Positions 21,034-31,440 of a stretch of DNA of 64,000 nucleotides are shown piece by piece. Below the pieces are notes generated by a model that saw nothing but the letters and a program-made list of their open reading frames with translations, did not search any database and was not told the origin of the DNA. This DNA is from Mallotus nudiflorus (Eukaryota; Streptophyta; Magnoliopsida; Malpighiales; Euphorbiaceae), in assembly GCA_947683625.1 (NCBI GenBank), contig CANTUR010000818.1:864333-928332 (forward strand), given 5' to 3'. The translations under genes were made by a program, and so were the position numbers. The first letter of the stretch is position 1. Every line of letters starts with the position of its first letter.

Positions 21034-22230
21034 TGTGCGAACTGACCCCAATGCCAATTCGAGTCTCAGACTTGATGAGCAGTTTGTGCACGATGAGGCT
21101 CCTCCTCCTGCTCCACATCATAAGGGTAGAGGTAAAGGTAGAAGTCGAGCTAGGGTAGATGCAGCTGAGATTCCTTATCAGCAGCCATTTGAGCCTGAAG
21201 CCCCAGCTGTAGACCCCACAGCCTTTGCAGCTAGACTGGCAGGGATTAATCAGGGTCTTGCAGCATTGAATCAAGTGATGCCCCTTGTGCTGCAGACGCT
21301 ACAACAGAGGAATCAGGGGATGACAGATACTGATGCAACACTTCTCTACTCCCGGATCGGTAGAGTTTCTTTTAACGGTATGGGTTAGATTTCATTAATG
21401 CTATTGAGGCACGTACCAAGACGGGACACATGGACTATCAGCAGATAATGATTATGGAGTTTTCAGTTCAAGCGGTAGCTAAAAAATGGTTCATGTAGTC
21501 GATTCAGCTGTCCATGCATGAGTTGACTTGGCCAGAGTTTAAGGATCGCTTCTTGAGATTCTTCTGTCCTCCAGCAACCAGAGATGCCTACAGGTGGCAG
21601 TTGCTCCACATCACTAGAGGGGATAGGTCAGTGGAGGACTACACTATGGAGTTTAATAGGCTATCCCGACATGCAGAGGACATCAGAAGGGACCCTTACA
21701 GAGCAGTAGAGCTGTATGTTACTGGTTTGGGACCTACTTTCATTGATATACGTACTGAGGATCGCACCCTAGAGAGTGTGATTGAGGAGGCTCGTTTGAT
21801 TGAGAGGCGACATATCCATCAAGGCACCATGATAGATCCTTATATGGTTAGTGGTAATGGATATGGGGTAGCTCCCGGGTATCAGCAACCAGCATTTCAC
21901 ATTGGTAGTTTGAGTCATCAGGCTGCGGGTTGTTCATAGTAGGGTGGTAGGAGGTCCCAGACTCACCGAGTTGGCCGACATGGTTATGCCACGAATAGGA
22001 GAAGTGGTAGGGGTCACAGATTTAGTATTAGAGTCAGCAGTAGTAGTAGTGGGCAGAGCTCCGGACAAAGTAGTTCTGGGTCTGGGGCCAGTGCATGTGC
22101 GAGTTATGGACGATTCCATCAAGGCCGTGTCATTTGTTTTTGGGCGCTTACTTTAGATGTGGACAAGTTAGTGATCTTGCCAGAGCTTGTCCTCACTCTA
22201 GATACCAGCCACAGTACGCTCAAGGTTCAT
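21034..22230 (+). pseudogene. gag: gag of element C (broken)
   Basis: Gag is the particle protein. After D, the frame resumes as 'VRTDPNANSSLRLDEQ' and runs to a stop at 21386, with an Arg/Gly-rich stretch (GRGKGRSRAR). The Gag core then reads open from 21514 to 21939, with 'LTWPEFKDRFLRFFCP', 'MEFNRLSRHAEDI' and 'DRTLESVIEEARLIERR', typical of the retrotransposon Gag domain. A zinc knuckle follows near 22148-22190 as YFRCGQVSDLARAC, where the first Cys and the His are lost. Several stops and frame changes break it, besides the 3.1-kb insertion at its start. The start ATG at 17887 is separated from this part. Confidence 0.9.
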
Positions 22231-22429
22231 CTTCATTATTGGCTCAGCCCTACTATCTGATGCCCCAGCAGTATAGAGCCCTAGTACAGCCACAACAGAG
22301 ACCGCCACAGCTTATGGGCCAACAGGGTCGAGGTTCAGTTGGTAGGCCTAGTGGTCGTGGGTTTGTGCAGCCTTCTACATCTCAACAAGCAGGTCATGGC
22401 CAAGCTCGAGTCTTCACTTTGACACCGCA

Positions 22430-22740
22430 AGATGCTCAGACTTTTAATGCAATTGTAGCAAGTATTCTCTCAGTCTGTGCATATGATGCTAGAGTATTGT
22501 TTGACCCCGGCGCTTCGCATTCATTCATTTCTCCTGTGTTTGCTTTGAGAATTGAGTGGTAGCCTTCTAGGTTTTCCTTTCCTCTATCTATGTCGACTCC
22601 TCTTAGTGACGAGTTAGAGATAGATATTTTCTTTCCTTCGTGTCTGGTGTTAGTTGATGGTAGAGAATTATTAGCAGACTTGGTGTTGCTTGATGTACTG
22701 GAATTCGACGTCATTTTGGGTATGGATTAGTTATCGAGGT
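22430..22740 (+). pseudogene. pol: aspartic protease domain, element C
   Basis: The protease cleaves the polyprotein. The active-site motif reads LFDPGASHSFIS (22497-22532); DPGA is shared with element B, so it is a family form. The domain ends with 'LEFDVILGMD' before a TAG at 22728-22730, where element B keeps TGG. An earlier TAG at 22560-22562 follows ALRIEW. Both stops are single transitions. Protease and reverse transcriptase are read in one frame, as expected for a fused gag-pol. Confidence 0.88.
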
Positions 22741-22889
22741 ATTATGCTTTGATGAATTATCGAGAGAAAGAAGTGGTGTTCAGAATTTTGAATGAAAAAG
22801 AGTTCTTTTTTAAAGGTGAGAAGAGCTCCATGCCTCATAATCTTATTTCTGCCATTATAGCTTGGAAGATGCTTAGAAGGGGTTGTTAA

Positions 22890-23640
22890 GGTTACTTGGT
22901 AGTAGTAAGAGATGTTGAGATAGAGAACGGAGCAATCGAACAGGTACCAATGGTATGTGAATTTCTGGATGTCTTTCCTAAAGAATTATCGGGATTACCA
23001 CCAAACAGAGAGATAGAGTTTTGTATCGATGTCATACCTGGTATAGATCCTATTTCTATGCCGCCCTACAGAATGGCACCAGCTGAATTACAAGAGTTGA
23101 AGGAGCAGTTACAGGAGTTACTTGATAAAGGTTTTATAAGACCCAACACATCGCCTTGGGGTGCTCCGGTGTTGTTTGTGAAGAAGAAGGATGGTAGCCT
23201 TCGACTCTGTATTGATTACAAGCAGTTGAACAAGGTCACTATCAAGAACAAATATCCACTTCCAAGGATCGATGACTTGTTTGATCAGCTTCAAGGTGCT
23301 ACATGCTTCTCTAAGATAGACTTGAGATCTGGGTATCACCAGTTGAGAATCAGAAGTGGTGATGAGCCCAAGACAGCCTTTCGGACGAGATATGGCCATT
23401 ATGAGTTCTTAGTAATGTCCTTCGGGTTAACTAATGCTCCAGTAGCCTTTATGGACTTGATGAATCAGGTGTTCAGGCCATACTTGGATCGATTTATAAT
23501 AGTCTTCATTGATGATATCTTGGTTTCTTCTAAGAGTGAAGCTGAGCATGTTATGCACCTGAGAAGGGTGCTTTAGACTTTAAGGGAGCACATGTTGTAT
23601 GCCACATTTTTGAAGTGCGAGTTTTGGTTGAATCAAATGG
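22890..23640 (+). pseudogene. pol: reverse transcriptase domain, element C
   Basis: This domain copies element RNA into DNA. It begins after a TAA (22887-22889) and is open to 23576. Motifs in order: PPYRMAPAEL, 'KGFIRPNTSPWGAPVLFVKK', DGSLRLCIDYKQLNKVT, 'FSKIDLRSGYHQLRI', YGHYEFLVMSFGLTNAP and the catalytic VFIDDILV. The two catalytic Asp of FIDD are present. A TAG (23574-23576) and a TAA (23676-23678) then break the frame where element B has CAA codons. So the domain is almost whole but cannot be translated through to RNase H. Confidence 0.93.
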
Positions 23641-23678
23641 CATTTTTAGGCCACGTGATTTCTAAAGATGGCATATAA

Positions 23679-24461
23679 GTGGACCCTAAGAAGATAGAAG
23701 TTATCACAGAGTGGCCGAGGCCGACTACAGTTAGAGAAGTACGAAGTTTCCTGGGTTTAGCAAGCTACTACAGGAGATTTATGAAGGACTTCTCTAAAAT
23801 TGCCACACCTTTGACAAGGCTGACCCAGAAGAGTGCTAAGTTTGTGTGGATAGACAGATGTGAAGAGCACTTCCAGTTATTGAAGGATTTGTTGACATCA
23901 GCTCCAATTTTGGCGTTGCCTTCTGGAAATGAAGGGTATACGGTGTATTATGATACTTCCAGAGTAGGATTGGGCTATGTGTTGATGCAAAATGGCAAAG
24001 TAATTGCTTATGCTTCAAGGTAGTTGAAGAAGCACGAGCAAAACTATCCTACTCATGACTTGGAAATGGCAGCCATGGTGTTTGCTTTGAAAATATGGAG
24101 GCATTACTTGTATGGGGTGACATGTGAGATCTACACTGATCATAAGAGCTTGAAATATATCTTCCAGCAGAGGGACCTGAACTTAAGGCAGAGAAGATGG
24201 ATGGAACTTCTTAAGGATTATAATTGTTCCATTTTATACCATCCAGGCAAGGCGAATGTTGTTACGGATGCCTTGAGTAGGAAATCAGCGGGCAGTCTTA
24301 CCCATATCAGCACAAAAAGGAGGCCCATTATCAAGGAGTTGCACAGGTTGATTAATCAAGGGTTGCAGATGAAAGTTACTCGAAAGTGCCTTTTAGCTCA
24401 ATTCAGGGTACGATCAATATACTTGGATCGAGTTAAGGCAACTCAGAATAGAGACCCATAG
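23679..24461 (+). pseudogene. pol: connection and RNase H domain, element C
   Basis: RNase H removes the RNA strand during reverse transcription. The connection holds 'VRSFLGLASYYRRFMKDFSK' (23733-23792). The RNase H acidic residues can be seen in VYYDTS, HDLEMAAMVFAL and IYTDHKSLKYIF. A TAG at 24021-24023 interrupts between the first and second of these. The part after it is open to 24461 and includes LYHPGKANVVTDALSRK, the usual end of RNase H in this clade. Confidence 0.92.
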
Positions 24462-24499
24462 TTGTAGAGGATTATGTATGAAGTGCAACAAGGATAGTC

Positions 24500-25330
24500 A
24501 AGAGACTTTGTGGTTGACAGAGAAGGTGTATTGCAGTTGGGCACTAGAATCTGTGTGCCGGATGTTGACGACTTGAGGAAGGAAATTATGGAAAAGGCAC
24601 ATTTTTTTGCTTATAGTATTCATCTAGGTTCTACCAAGATGTATCATGACTTGAAAGATACATATTAGTGGAATGGAATGAAGAAGGATATTGCAGAGTT
24701 TGTGTCTAGATGCCTGACTTCTCAGCAAGTGAAGCTTGAACAATAAAGGTCCTCGGGATTATTGTAACCTATGCCAATTCCTGAATGGAAATGGGACATG
24801 ATAGCTATGGACTTTGTGACTGGACTACCTCGGACTACAGGGGGTTATGATGCTATTTAGGTGATTATTGACAGGCTAACTAAGTCAGCACACTTCCTGC
24901 CAATAAAGAAGATGTACTCTACTGATAGATTGGCGAGATTCTGTGTCAATAGAATTATTTGTCTATATGGAGTACCAGTGAGTATAGTGTTAGACAGAGG
25001 AGCCACATTCACCTCAGTCTTTTGGCAAGAACTACACAAGGCCTTGGGCACCAGATTGGATTTCAGTACGGCCTTCCATCCTCAGATAGATGGTCAGTCA
25101 GAAAGGACCATCTAGATGTTAGAAGATATGTTGAGGATGTATGTGATGGACTTTGGAGGACAATGGGATTCGCACTTGCCATTGATTGAGTTTGCTTACA
25201 ATAATAGCTATCATACTTGCATTGAGATGGCTCTATATGAAGCACTGTACGGTAGGAACTGTAGATCACCATTGTGTTGGGAGATTGGTGAGAGGCAGTT
25301 AACAGGTCCAAAGTTTGTATAGGTGACTTC
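24500..25330 (+). pseudogene. pol: integrase domain, element C
   Basis: Integrase inserts the DNA copy. The N-terminal zinc motif reads YSIHLGSTKMYHDL and then 'SRCLTSQQVK', where the last Cys is replaced by Ser. The catalytic core has AMDFVTGLP (first Asp), SIVLDRGATFTS (second Asp) and HPQIDGQSERTI (Glu), so the DDE residues remain. Stops lie at 24666, 24858, 25113 and 25320, where element B has TGG, TGG and CAG at the comparable first three. Element A is inserted in this same domain of element B. Confidence 0.92.
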
Positions 25331-25830
25331 AGAGAAAGTCCCCATCATACAGCAGAGATTAAAGACAACCTTCAGCAGACAGAAGAGCTATGTTGACCCT
25401 AGGAGGAAGGATGTATCCTTTATGGTTGGAGACATGGTGTTCCTAAAGGTGTCTCCAATGAAAGGAGTCATGAGATTTGGCAAGAAGGGTAAGCTAGCTC
25501 CTAGATACATTAGACCATTTGAGATTTGGTCTAGAGTGGGTGAAGTGGCATATAAGCTGGTGTTACCACCAGAATTGTTGACAATGCATCCGACATTTCA
25601 TGTGTCTATGCTAAGGAAATACGTTCTCGATCCATCTCATGTTTTACAACCTCAAGCCGTGGAGCTTAGCGACGATCTGACCTATGAGGAATACCTGGTG
25701 GCGATTGTGGATCGCCAAATTCGACAGTTGTGGACTAAAGAGATACCAATGGTGAAGGTGCTATGGAATAACCATTCTGCTGAGGATTACACTTAGGAAA
25801 CTGAAGCAGAGATGCGAGTTTCTTTCCCGT
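25323..25830 (+). pseudogene. pol: integrase C-terminus and chromodomain, element C
   Basis: After 'RKDVSFMVGDMVFLKVSPMK' (the GPY/F-type region) and 'LPPELLTMHPTFHVSMLRKY', the protein ends with a chromodomain: 'LVAIVDRQIRQLWTKEIPMV', KVLWNNHSAEDYT, a TAG (25794-25796) where a Trp is expected, and then ETEAEMR. Chromodomains of this clade direct integration to marked chromatin, and the form seen fits Tekay/Del. The segment 25323-25796 is open. Confidence 0.9.
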
Positions 25831-25898
25831 ATCTCTTTCCTTCTTAAGCTTTGTAATTCTTTTTCTTTCTTTTCTTGAATTTGGGGACAAATTCTTAT

Positions 25899-25911
25899 AA
25901 AGAGGGGAGAC
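25899..25911 (+). other. polypurine tract of element C
   Basis: AAAGAGGGGAGAC directly before the 3' LTR; primes plus-strand synthesis. Element B has the identical tract at 61826-61838. Confidence 0.92.
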
Positions 25912-26098
25912 TGTAACACCCTGTGTTTTTGTTTAACTAAAGTAACTATTGGATTTTTTTTGTTAGTGATAAATAAATTTAAATTAGATTGCACAATTTT
26001 AATTATCTATCTATTTAATTGGTATGTATTTAGGTTAATATAATTTTAAGACTTTGTTATTTTAAAGTTTCATTATTATATATGGATATAGGTGTGAT

Positions 26099-26100
26099 TG

Positions 26101-26148
<48 letters not shown>

Positions 26149-26199
26149 TACAAGTATGAGTGTATACATATATTATATAATATGTATGTCATACAACGT

Positions 26200-26265
<66 letters not shown>

Positions 26266-26326
26266 GTATGTATACAAGTATGTGTGTATACATATATTAT
26301 GTAATATGTATGTCATACAAAGTAAG

Positions 26327-26380
<54 letters not shown>

Positions 26381-26449
26381 AAATGGTAAAGAAGGACACA
26401 TCTTCTGCCCAAAACTACTTCCTGACCGAAAAACCAGCAGCACCCTCCC

Positions 26450-26504
<55 letters not shown>
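26099..26504. repeat. expanded (TA)n tracts and nested duplications in the C 3' LTR
   Basis: Four TA tracts alternate with two copies of a TATGTATG-rich segment and one extra copy of the leader start. The 5' LTR has a single simple tract in this place, so the expansion arose after or during the last replication. Confidence 0.9.
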
Positions 26505-26507
<3 letters not shown>

Positions 26508-27620
26508 AAATGGTAAAGAAGGACACATCTCCTGCCTAAAACCACTTCCTGATCGAAAAACCAGCAGCACCCTCCCCTCTCATTCTGCTCGTCACCATCC
26601 TTGCTCTCTCCCTGCACTATGCCACCTCCCTCACCGCCTGAAAACCACCACTTTCGCTGTGGACCGAGCTACCTAGGTGCTGCTGCTCTTCTTCTTCTTC
26701 TCCAGGCAGCACCTTCTCTTCCTCGTGCGACAAGCCTGCACTTCTAGTTCCGCCCAGCTCTGGTCCTCCTTCGTCTGTACTGCTTCCCTGCTGCTCCGAG
26801 CTGCCTCCATCATCCCCCATTTCCAGTGGCATCAAGCCTTCTTCTTCCTCCTTCAATCTGCTCTGTCGGACAATGAGTAGCACTCACTCATTTCTTTCTT
26901 TATTCCTCTCGATTCTTGATGGTTTTGGTACATCCTAGGATTGTTGTGGTTGTTTATTGTTTGATGATGTTAGTTTTGATTTTCTTGGGAATTTTGGTGA
27001 ATTATTGAATTTTTATAGAATTATTTGATATTTATTTGATATTTGTTTGATAATTATTTGGGTTTAGTTAGTAATTAGGGTAGTTGTTATTAATTTTAGG
27101 ATTTAATTTATAATTTTGTTAATTTTATACTATTTTTGTAATTATTTTTAAATTTATGTCAAATGTGGATATTAAACTAAATTTATAAATTTGGAAGAAA
27201 TTAGAAATCAATTATATGTTTTTAATTATATTAAGATGTTTAATGTAGAGAAAATAATTTTAGATATTTGTATAATTTTCAAGGAATTTTTAGTATTAAT
27301 AGTGTGTTATATAAGTTTGTATATTATAGGGGTAGCAACATAATTTTTTTGTTAATTATAGTTAAACAATAAATTGTGGTTGGTTTTAATTATAATTAAA
27401 GGAATTAAAAAGGAAATTTTTTCGAATTTATTTTAATAATATACTAAATATCATTTTGAATAATATGTATACTTTTAGTATTATATGGGTAAGTATGTAA
27501 ATTATGCTACTTTATAGTTAAGCATATATTTTAATTGGTTTTATTAAAATTTAGGCGGTTAGAGAATTTTTATAAATTTATTAGTATTTTAATTAAGTAA
27601 TATTAATTTTTAATATTGTT

Positions 27621-27624
<4 letters not shown>

Positions 27625-27700
<76 letters not shown>
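27625..27700. repeat. (TA)38 microsatellite, C 3' LTR
   Basis: Pure TA tract of about 76 bases followed by GTGTGTGTGTG. The 5' LTR counterpart at 16075-16108 is less than half as long. Confidence 0.95.
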
Positions 27701-27704
<4 letters not shown>

Positions 27705-27924
27705 GTGTGTGTGTGTTGGTGAAATTGTTTTTAAGCTTTAAAGAGGAATTATTTTCTAAGTTATGGATATTTGTATGAATTTGCATTTTTGGGGGAAATG
27801 ATTTAAATTTTTGTGATGTGTTGATTGAATTGTGATATCGGTCGGGGCTAAGTGTAGTCTGGAGGCCTGACTCGAGTGTGAATGTCTGTGAATATTAAAA
27901 GTGCATTTTTCTATGCAGGAATGG

Positions 27925-28000
27925 CTCTACCTATGGTAGAGAGATGTCCGTTTTACAGAGGAGACTCTGCCAAAATTTTGGTAGATTTCCTCGTAAAACG
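27925..28000 (+). other. hairpin module 1, 3' LTR of C
   Basis: CTCTACC-TAT-GGTAGAG (27925-27941), then the outer stem CGTTTTAC (27949-27956)/GTAAAACG (27993-28000) around TCTGCCAAAATTTTGGTAGA. This is the cleanest copy. Confidence 0.75.
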
Positions 28001-28732
28001 TGATATCTTCAGTAAATTTCTATCGTTAATTAGGCTTTTTCCTATCTATAGAATCTTATCCGATCTTCCTTGAGTCAGTCTAGAATTTTACTATTTCTGT
28101 TGATTTTCAATTTCAATTCCATAAATATGTTTTAAAAGAGGTATGTTATTTATTTTTCTAGAGAATATCGGAGCGGAAGCTGTTGGATCGAGGCAGACGC
28201 ACGGCCGTCAGCCTTCTCGTTCATCTTGTAAATTGATAAAATGATTTTTGTGTGTGTTTCATTTAAAGAATATGTGCACTCATATTTGATATTTATTATA
28301 TGATTTTTAACTTAATGCTGTTATTTATGGTTTAAATGCATTTTATTTATTTAAAAATCGGTTTTTGAAAAATTTTGGTAAAACGGGCTACCTGGTGGGT
28401 TTCACCAGGACCGTGTGCACATGGTAGAGATTGAGAGATGGATCCGAATTATATATGACTGGTGAATATTAAACTGGGACGGGTGCCTCGGTGGAAGCCT
28501 TTGCTCTCGGGGACCGCTAGTGATTGGAAAGTTAATAATGGACTGGGATGGGTGCCTCGGTTGATGCCTTAGCTCTCGGGGACCGCCAGTGTCATATATT
28601 TGGATTAAGTGGATGATTGCGGCTTGGTGCCTTGATCGATGCCTTTGCTCTCGGGGACCGACAATCCAGTTGGAATAAGTGGGCCCAGTTGGCCAGTTAG
28701 AAATCTAGGATTAGGGTTCTATTGAGATTTTT

Positions 28733-28774
<42 letters not shown>

Positions 28775-29315
28775 TATAAAAAAAATTATTATTTTCACTA
28801 TAAATATATGGTTTTCAAAAAGGTTTCCAACCGTACAGCTCTTTTTATTGACTTACTCAGTGAAGTCTGATTCCCTCAATTTATTTTTTTCAGGAGCTTG
28901 GGAGTTCGACCTCAAACCGCCTCCACGCCGGATTTCTTCATCACCGGCTATACTATGTAGGTCATTATAAGCTATACTGTTGCAGTAACTTTAGAAAACT
29001 GCAGTAGTAACTGTACTAAGAATTTGTATGACTTAAGCATACTTATGTATTTTATTTTAATGAACCATGCTTATATAAAATGATTTAAGACTGATTTATG
29101 ATATGTGTCGTTGGAGAACATTTTATTTATGCATTTAATTATGTTTAATTTCCAAAAAAAAAAATCAGTTGGATAATGTGTTCTGTTATGAAATAAAGTT
29201 TACAATTGTAATGTTTTATTTTTTCTTTCCTTTAAAGCTTACTATGGATTTCAGGGACCTTATGCCTATCCATTCCCTAGTGCCGGTCACGTGCCCTTAG
29301 ATTCGGGTTGTGACA

Positions 29316-29461
29316 ATTTCTTCAAGTGGTATGATTCTCTTGCATGTAATTTTGGGAGGCAAATGGTAGAAAGATTCTTGAATGATTGTGCTAATCTAGC
29401 TAGGAATTTGAAAGAAATTAATGAAGAAAAATGCAATCTTTACAATAAAAATGAAGATTGA
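29316..29461 (+). pseudogene. right piece of a possible zinc-finger (GRF-type) gene
   Basis: Directly after element C, one frame reads FFKWYDSLACNFGRQMVE, continues as a 47-codon stretch rich in Lys, Glu and Asn that could form a coiled coil, and ends at TGA (29459-29461). FFKWYD is the typical end of the plant GRF zinc finger, which is often followed by a coiled coil. Before the insertion, 'TTGAG' preceded this piece, giving an AG acceptor in frame. With 14407-14500 it would form a two-exon gene cut by element C. The function of such small GRF proteins is mostly unknown. The call rests on a short motif. Confidence 0.4.
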
Positions 29462-29578
29462 AATTGTAAGAAGAAAAGTAAAAGAGAAATAGTTCATATG
29501 TTACCTGCATCATGAGTATTATTGGCCATGAAATGGTTACTAGGATAGACAAAATAGGTCCTTATATGTAATTAAAGC
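29462..29578. other. presumed 3' flank of the GRF-like remnant
   Basis: No features seen apart from being between the stop codon and the element at 29589. Confidence 0.3.
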
Positions 29579-29588
29579 TAGATGGTAG

Positions 29589-29962
29589 TGAGGGTGTGCA
29601 TTTGATCGATTCGGTTAGTTTTTGACTATTTTTTTACCGAGCCAAACTAAACAATAATTGAACCAAACTAAATTAAAAAATTGAACCAAAATAACCGAAT
29701 TTTATAAAATGAAAATCAAACCAACCGAAATAACCAATATTTTAAAAAATATTAATTTTTATTATATTATTATAATATTTTAAAAATTAAAATTCGGTTA
29801 ACCGAATTTTCTGAGCAGAAAATCAAACCGAACCAAAAATTTAGTTCAGTTCAGTTCAGTTCAAAAAATTGAAAATTTTATTCAAGTAAACTGAACATAA
29901 CTGAATTGGATCAGTTCAATTTTTAGTTTGGTTAATTTGAAAGGCTTGCCCTTAACAATTTT
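29589..29962. mobile_element. small inverted-repeat element rich in CGGTTCGGTT-type motifs
   Basis: The ends GGGTGTGCATTT and (reverse complement) GGGCAAGCCTTT resemble each other. Inside are many (A)ACCGAAC and GTTCAGTTCAGTTCAG runs, with a palindrome AATTCGGTTAACCGAATT at 29791-29808. A perfect 10-bp direct repeat TAGATGGTAG flanks it (29579-29588 and 29963-29972), fitting a 9-10-bp target duplication as in Mutator-like elements. No coding capacity. Confidence 0.6.
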
Positions 29963-29972
29963 TAGATGGTAG

Positions 29973-30635
29973 CATTTAACAAAGTATGCATTTTGTAATT
30001 AAGATGTAACGTAGCCTCTTGTAAATTGACCTCTTAAATGGAATGAAAATTAGCTTGTTCAATTAGCTTATCTCATATGTTGTGCTTTGATTTCTTTGAT
30101 TGTTTGTTACTTGTACAGACTGGTCAAAAGTATTGTTCATCAAGAAATATAGAAACGATATCACAAAAATAAATTCACAAGGACAGTTGAACCAAGCAAA
30201 AAGCATTGATATTAATATAAAAAGTGTATATTTAAAACAGTAAAACAAGTTTAAACGGTTGCAATACTATTTTTACTAAATGAAAAGCTATCACAAAGCA
30301 ACTTTGGGTAATTTTGTCCATAAGAAAACAAAATAGAACAAAATATTAATCCACTTATAGCAACTGATTCAATTCTTTTTGTTCCTGGACATTATTCAAG
30401 AACTCTTGTCCACACTATGAATCACTTGTGCATATCTCTAGTGGAAAATCTAAGTGGATGAGTTAGGATGATATTTTCTCCCTTTCAATTCAGTGTTTCT
30501 CAGTGGAGGGTTTTAGGACATCCATTGTAAATTTTTGGAAGTTGGTTGTTATGTTTGCAATAAAAACGTTGATAGGGTTTAATTTGAAACACACTAAAAT
30601 ATTGGGGTCCCTTATATATATATATATATATATAT
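29973..30635. other. spacer without recognised genes
   Basis: The open frame 30063-30248 on the minus strand shows no domain. A (TA)n tract lies at 30613-30635. Nothing else was recognised. Confidence 0.4.
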
Positions 30636-31440
30636 AGACCTAATTCACAATTTTCCCATCTTATTTGAAAATTGAATTTTTTTTTTATCCTTCAATTTTT
30701 ATTCCGTCAATATTTAAATCCTTCTAAATAAAATTTTGGTGAATTTCTCATATTAAAAAAATTTAGATCTCTCTATTTATAAAAACATATAGTTTACTCC
30801 CTCTATTTTACAAAAACGCACAATTTGATCCTTTTATTTTTTCAAAAAATTATTTTTTATTTTTTATTTTTTATTTTTTATTTTTAAATTTTGAATTTTT
30901 AAGAGTAACTATTTTCCCCACACTTACACATATTTCTATCAATACTTGATAGTGAAAAATCAGGTCATGATTTTAATAAATTCATTAATTTGGTTAATTT
31001 CACTTTAAAAACCAAATTATTCAAATTTTCAACAATTGTAATTTTTAAGATTATTAAAAAAAATTAAACTGAGTGAAAAAGTTAATATAAAAAATTGATG
31101 AAAATTTTTTATTGAATTTTTTATTTAATATATTAATAGATGTATATATAGGTGTTAAAAATTTAATTGTCATTGAACTTTAAATTTAAATTTAAAGTAA
31201 TTAAAAATTTAAGAGATTTAATTGTTTTATAGTATTTAAATAGAGAAATTAATTTTTTTTAATTTCATATAGTACAAGGATCTAAATTTTTTTTAATACA
31301 AGAAATTTATCGGAACACTATCGAAAGGATTAAAATATTAACGGAATGAAAACTGAAAGATAAAAGAATTCAATTTTCAAATAAGAGAAGAAAAATATAA
31401 ATTAGATCAAATTTCAAGATAAAAATGTAATTCACCGTCT
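30636..31440. mobile_element. long inverted-repeat (fold-back) element, about 0.8 kb
   Basis: The left arm (for example CTTATTTGAAAATTGAATT at 30660, and ATTCCGTCAATATTTAAATC at 30701) reappears inverted in the right arm (AATTCAATTTTCAAATAAGAG near 31366-31386, given here in part, and TATTAACGGAATGAAAACTG at 31336). The middle is low-complexity AT. Exact ends and target duplication are not clear, perhaps because the left end abuts a TA tract. No protein. Confidence 0.6.

Larger units (their letters stand above)
14603..29315 (+). mobile_element. element C, Tekay/Del-type chromovirus
   Basis: LTRs at 14603-17715 and 25912-29315 are highly similar along their length. They flank a tRNA-Met primer site, gag, protease, reverse transcriptase, RNase H, integrase and a chromodomain, in the order of Ty3/gypsy chromoviruses. 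The chromodomain end and the LTRs over 3 kb point to the Tekay (Del) clade. A solo LTR (D) sits at the start of gag. Target duplications are ATTAC (14598-14602) and ATTTC (29316-29320), with one mismatch. Every domain carries stops, mostly TAG from CAG or TGG. The close LTR match means insertion was fairly recent and decay quick. Confidence 0.95.
25912..29315 (+). repeat. 3' LTR of element C
   Basis: 3404 bases, TGTAACACCC..TTGTGACA. It is nearly the same as the 5' LTR apart from longer microsatellites (26099-26377, 26456-26504, 27625-27700, 28735-28768) and two duplications inside the promoter-proximal part: a TATGTATGTA..CATACAA segment (26120-26196 and 26253-26320), and the leader start TGTAAAATGGTAAAGAAGG (26376-26455 and 26504-26582). 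Hairpin module at 27925-28000, three-way junction island at 28388-28427, tandem units at 28470-28670. Confidence 0.93.

Noticed and set aside
22436..22714. Minus-strand open frame over the protease region
   Set aside because: Shadow of gag-pol. The same frame occurs in element B (39599-39787), as expected for a conserved coding strand.
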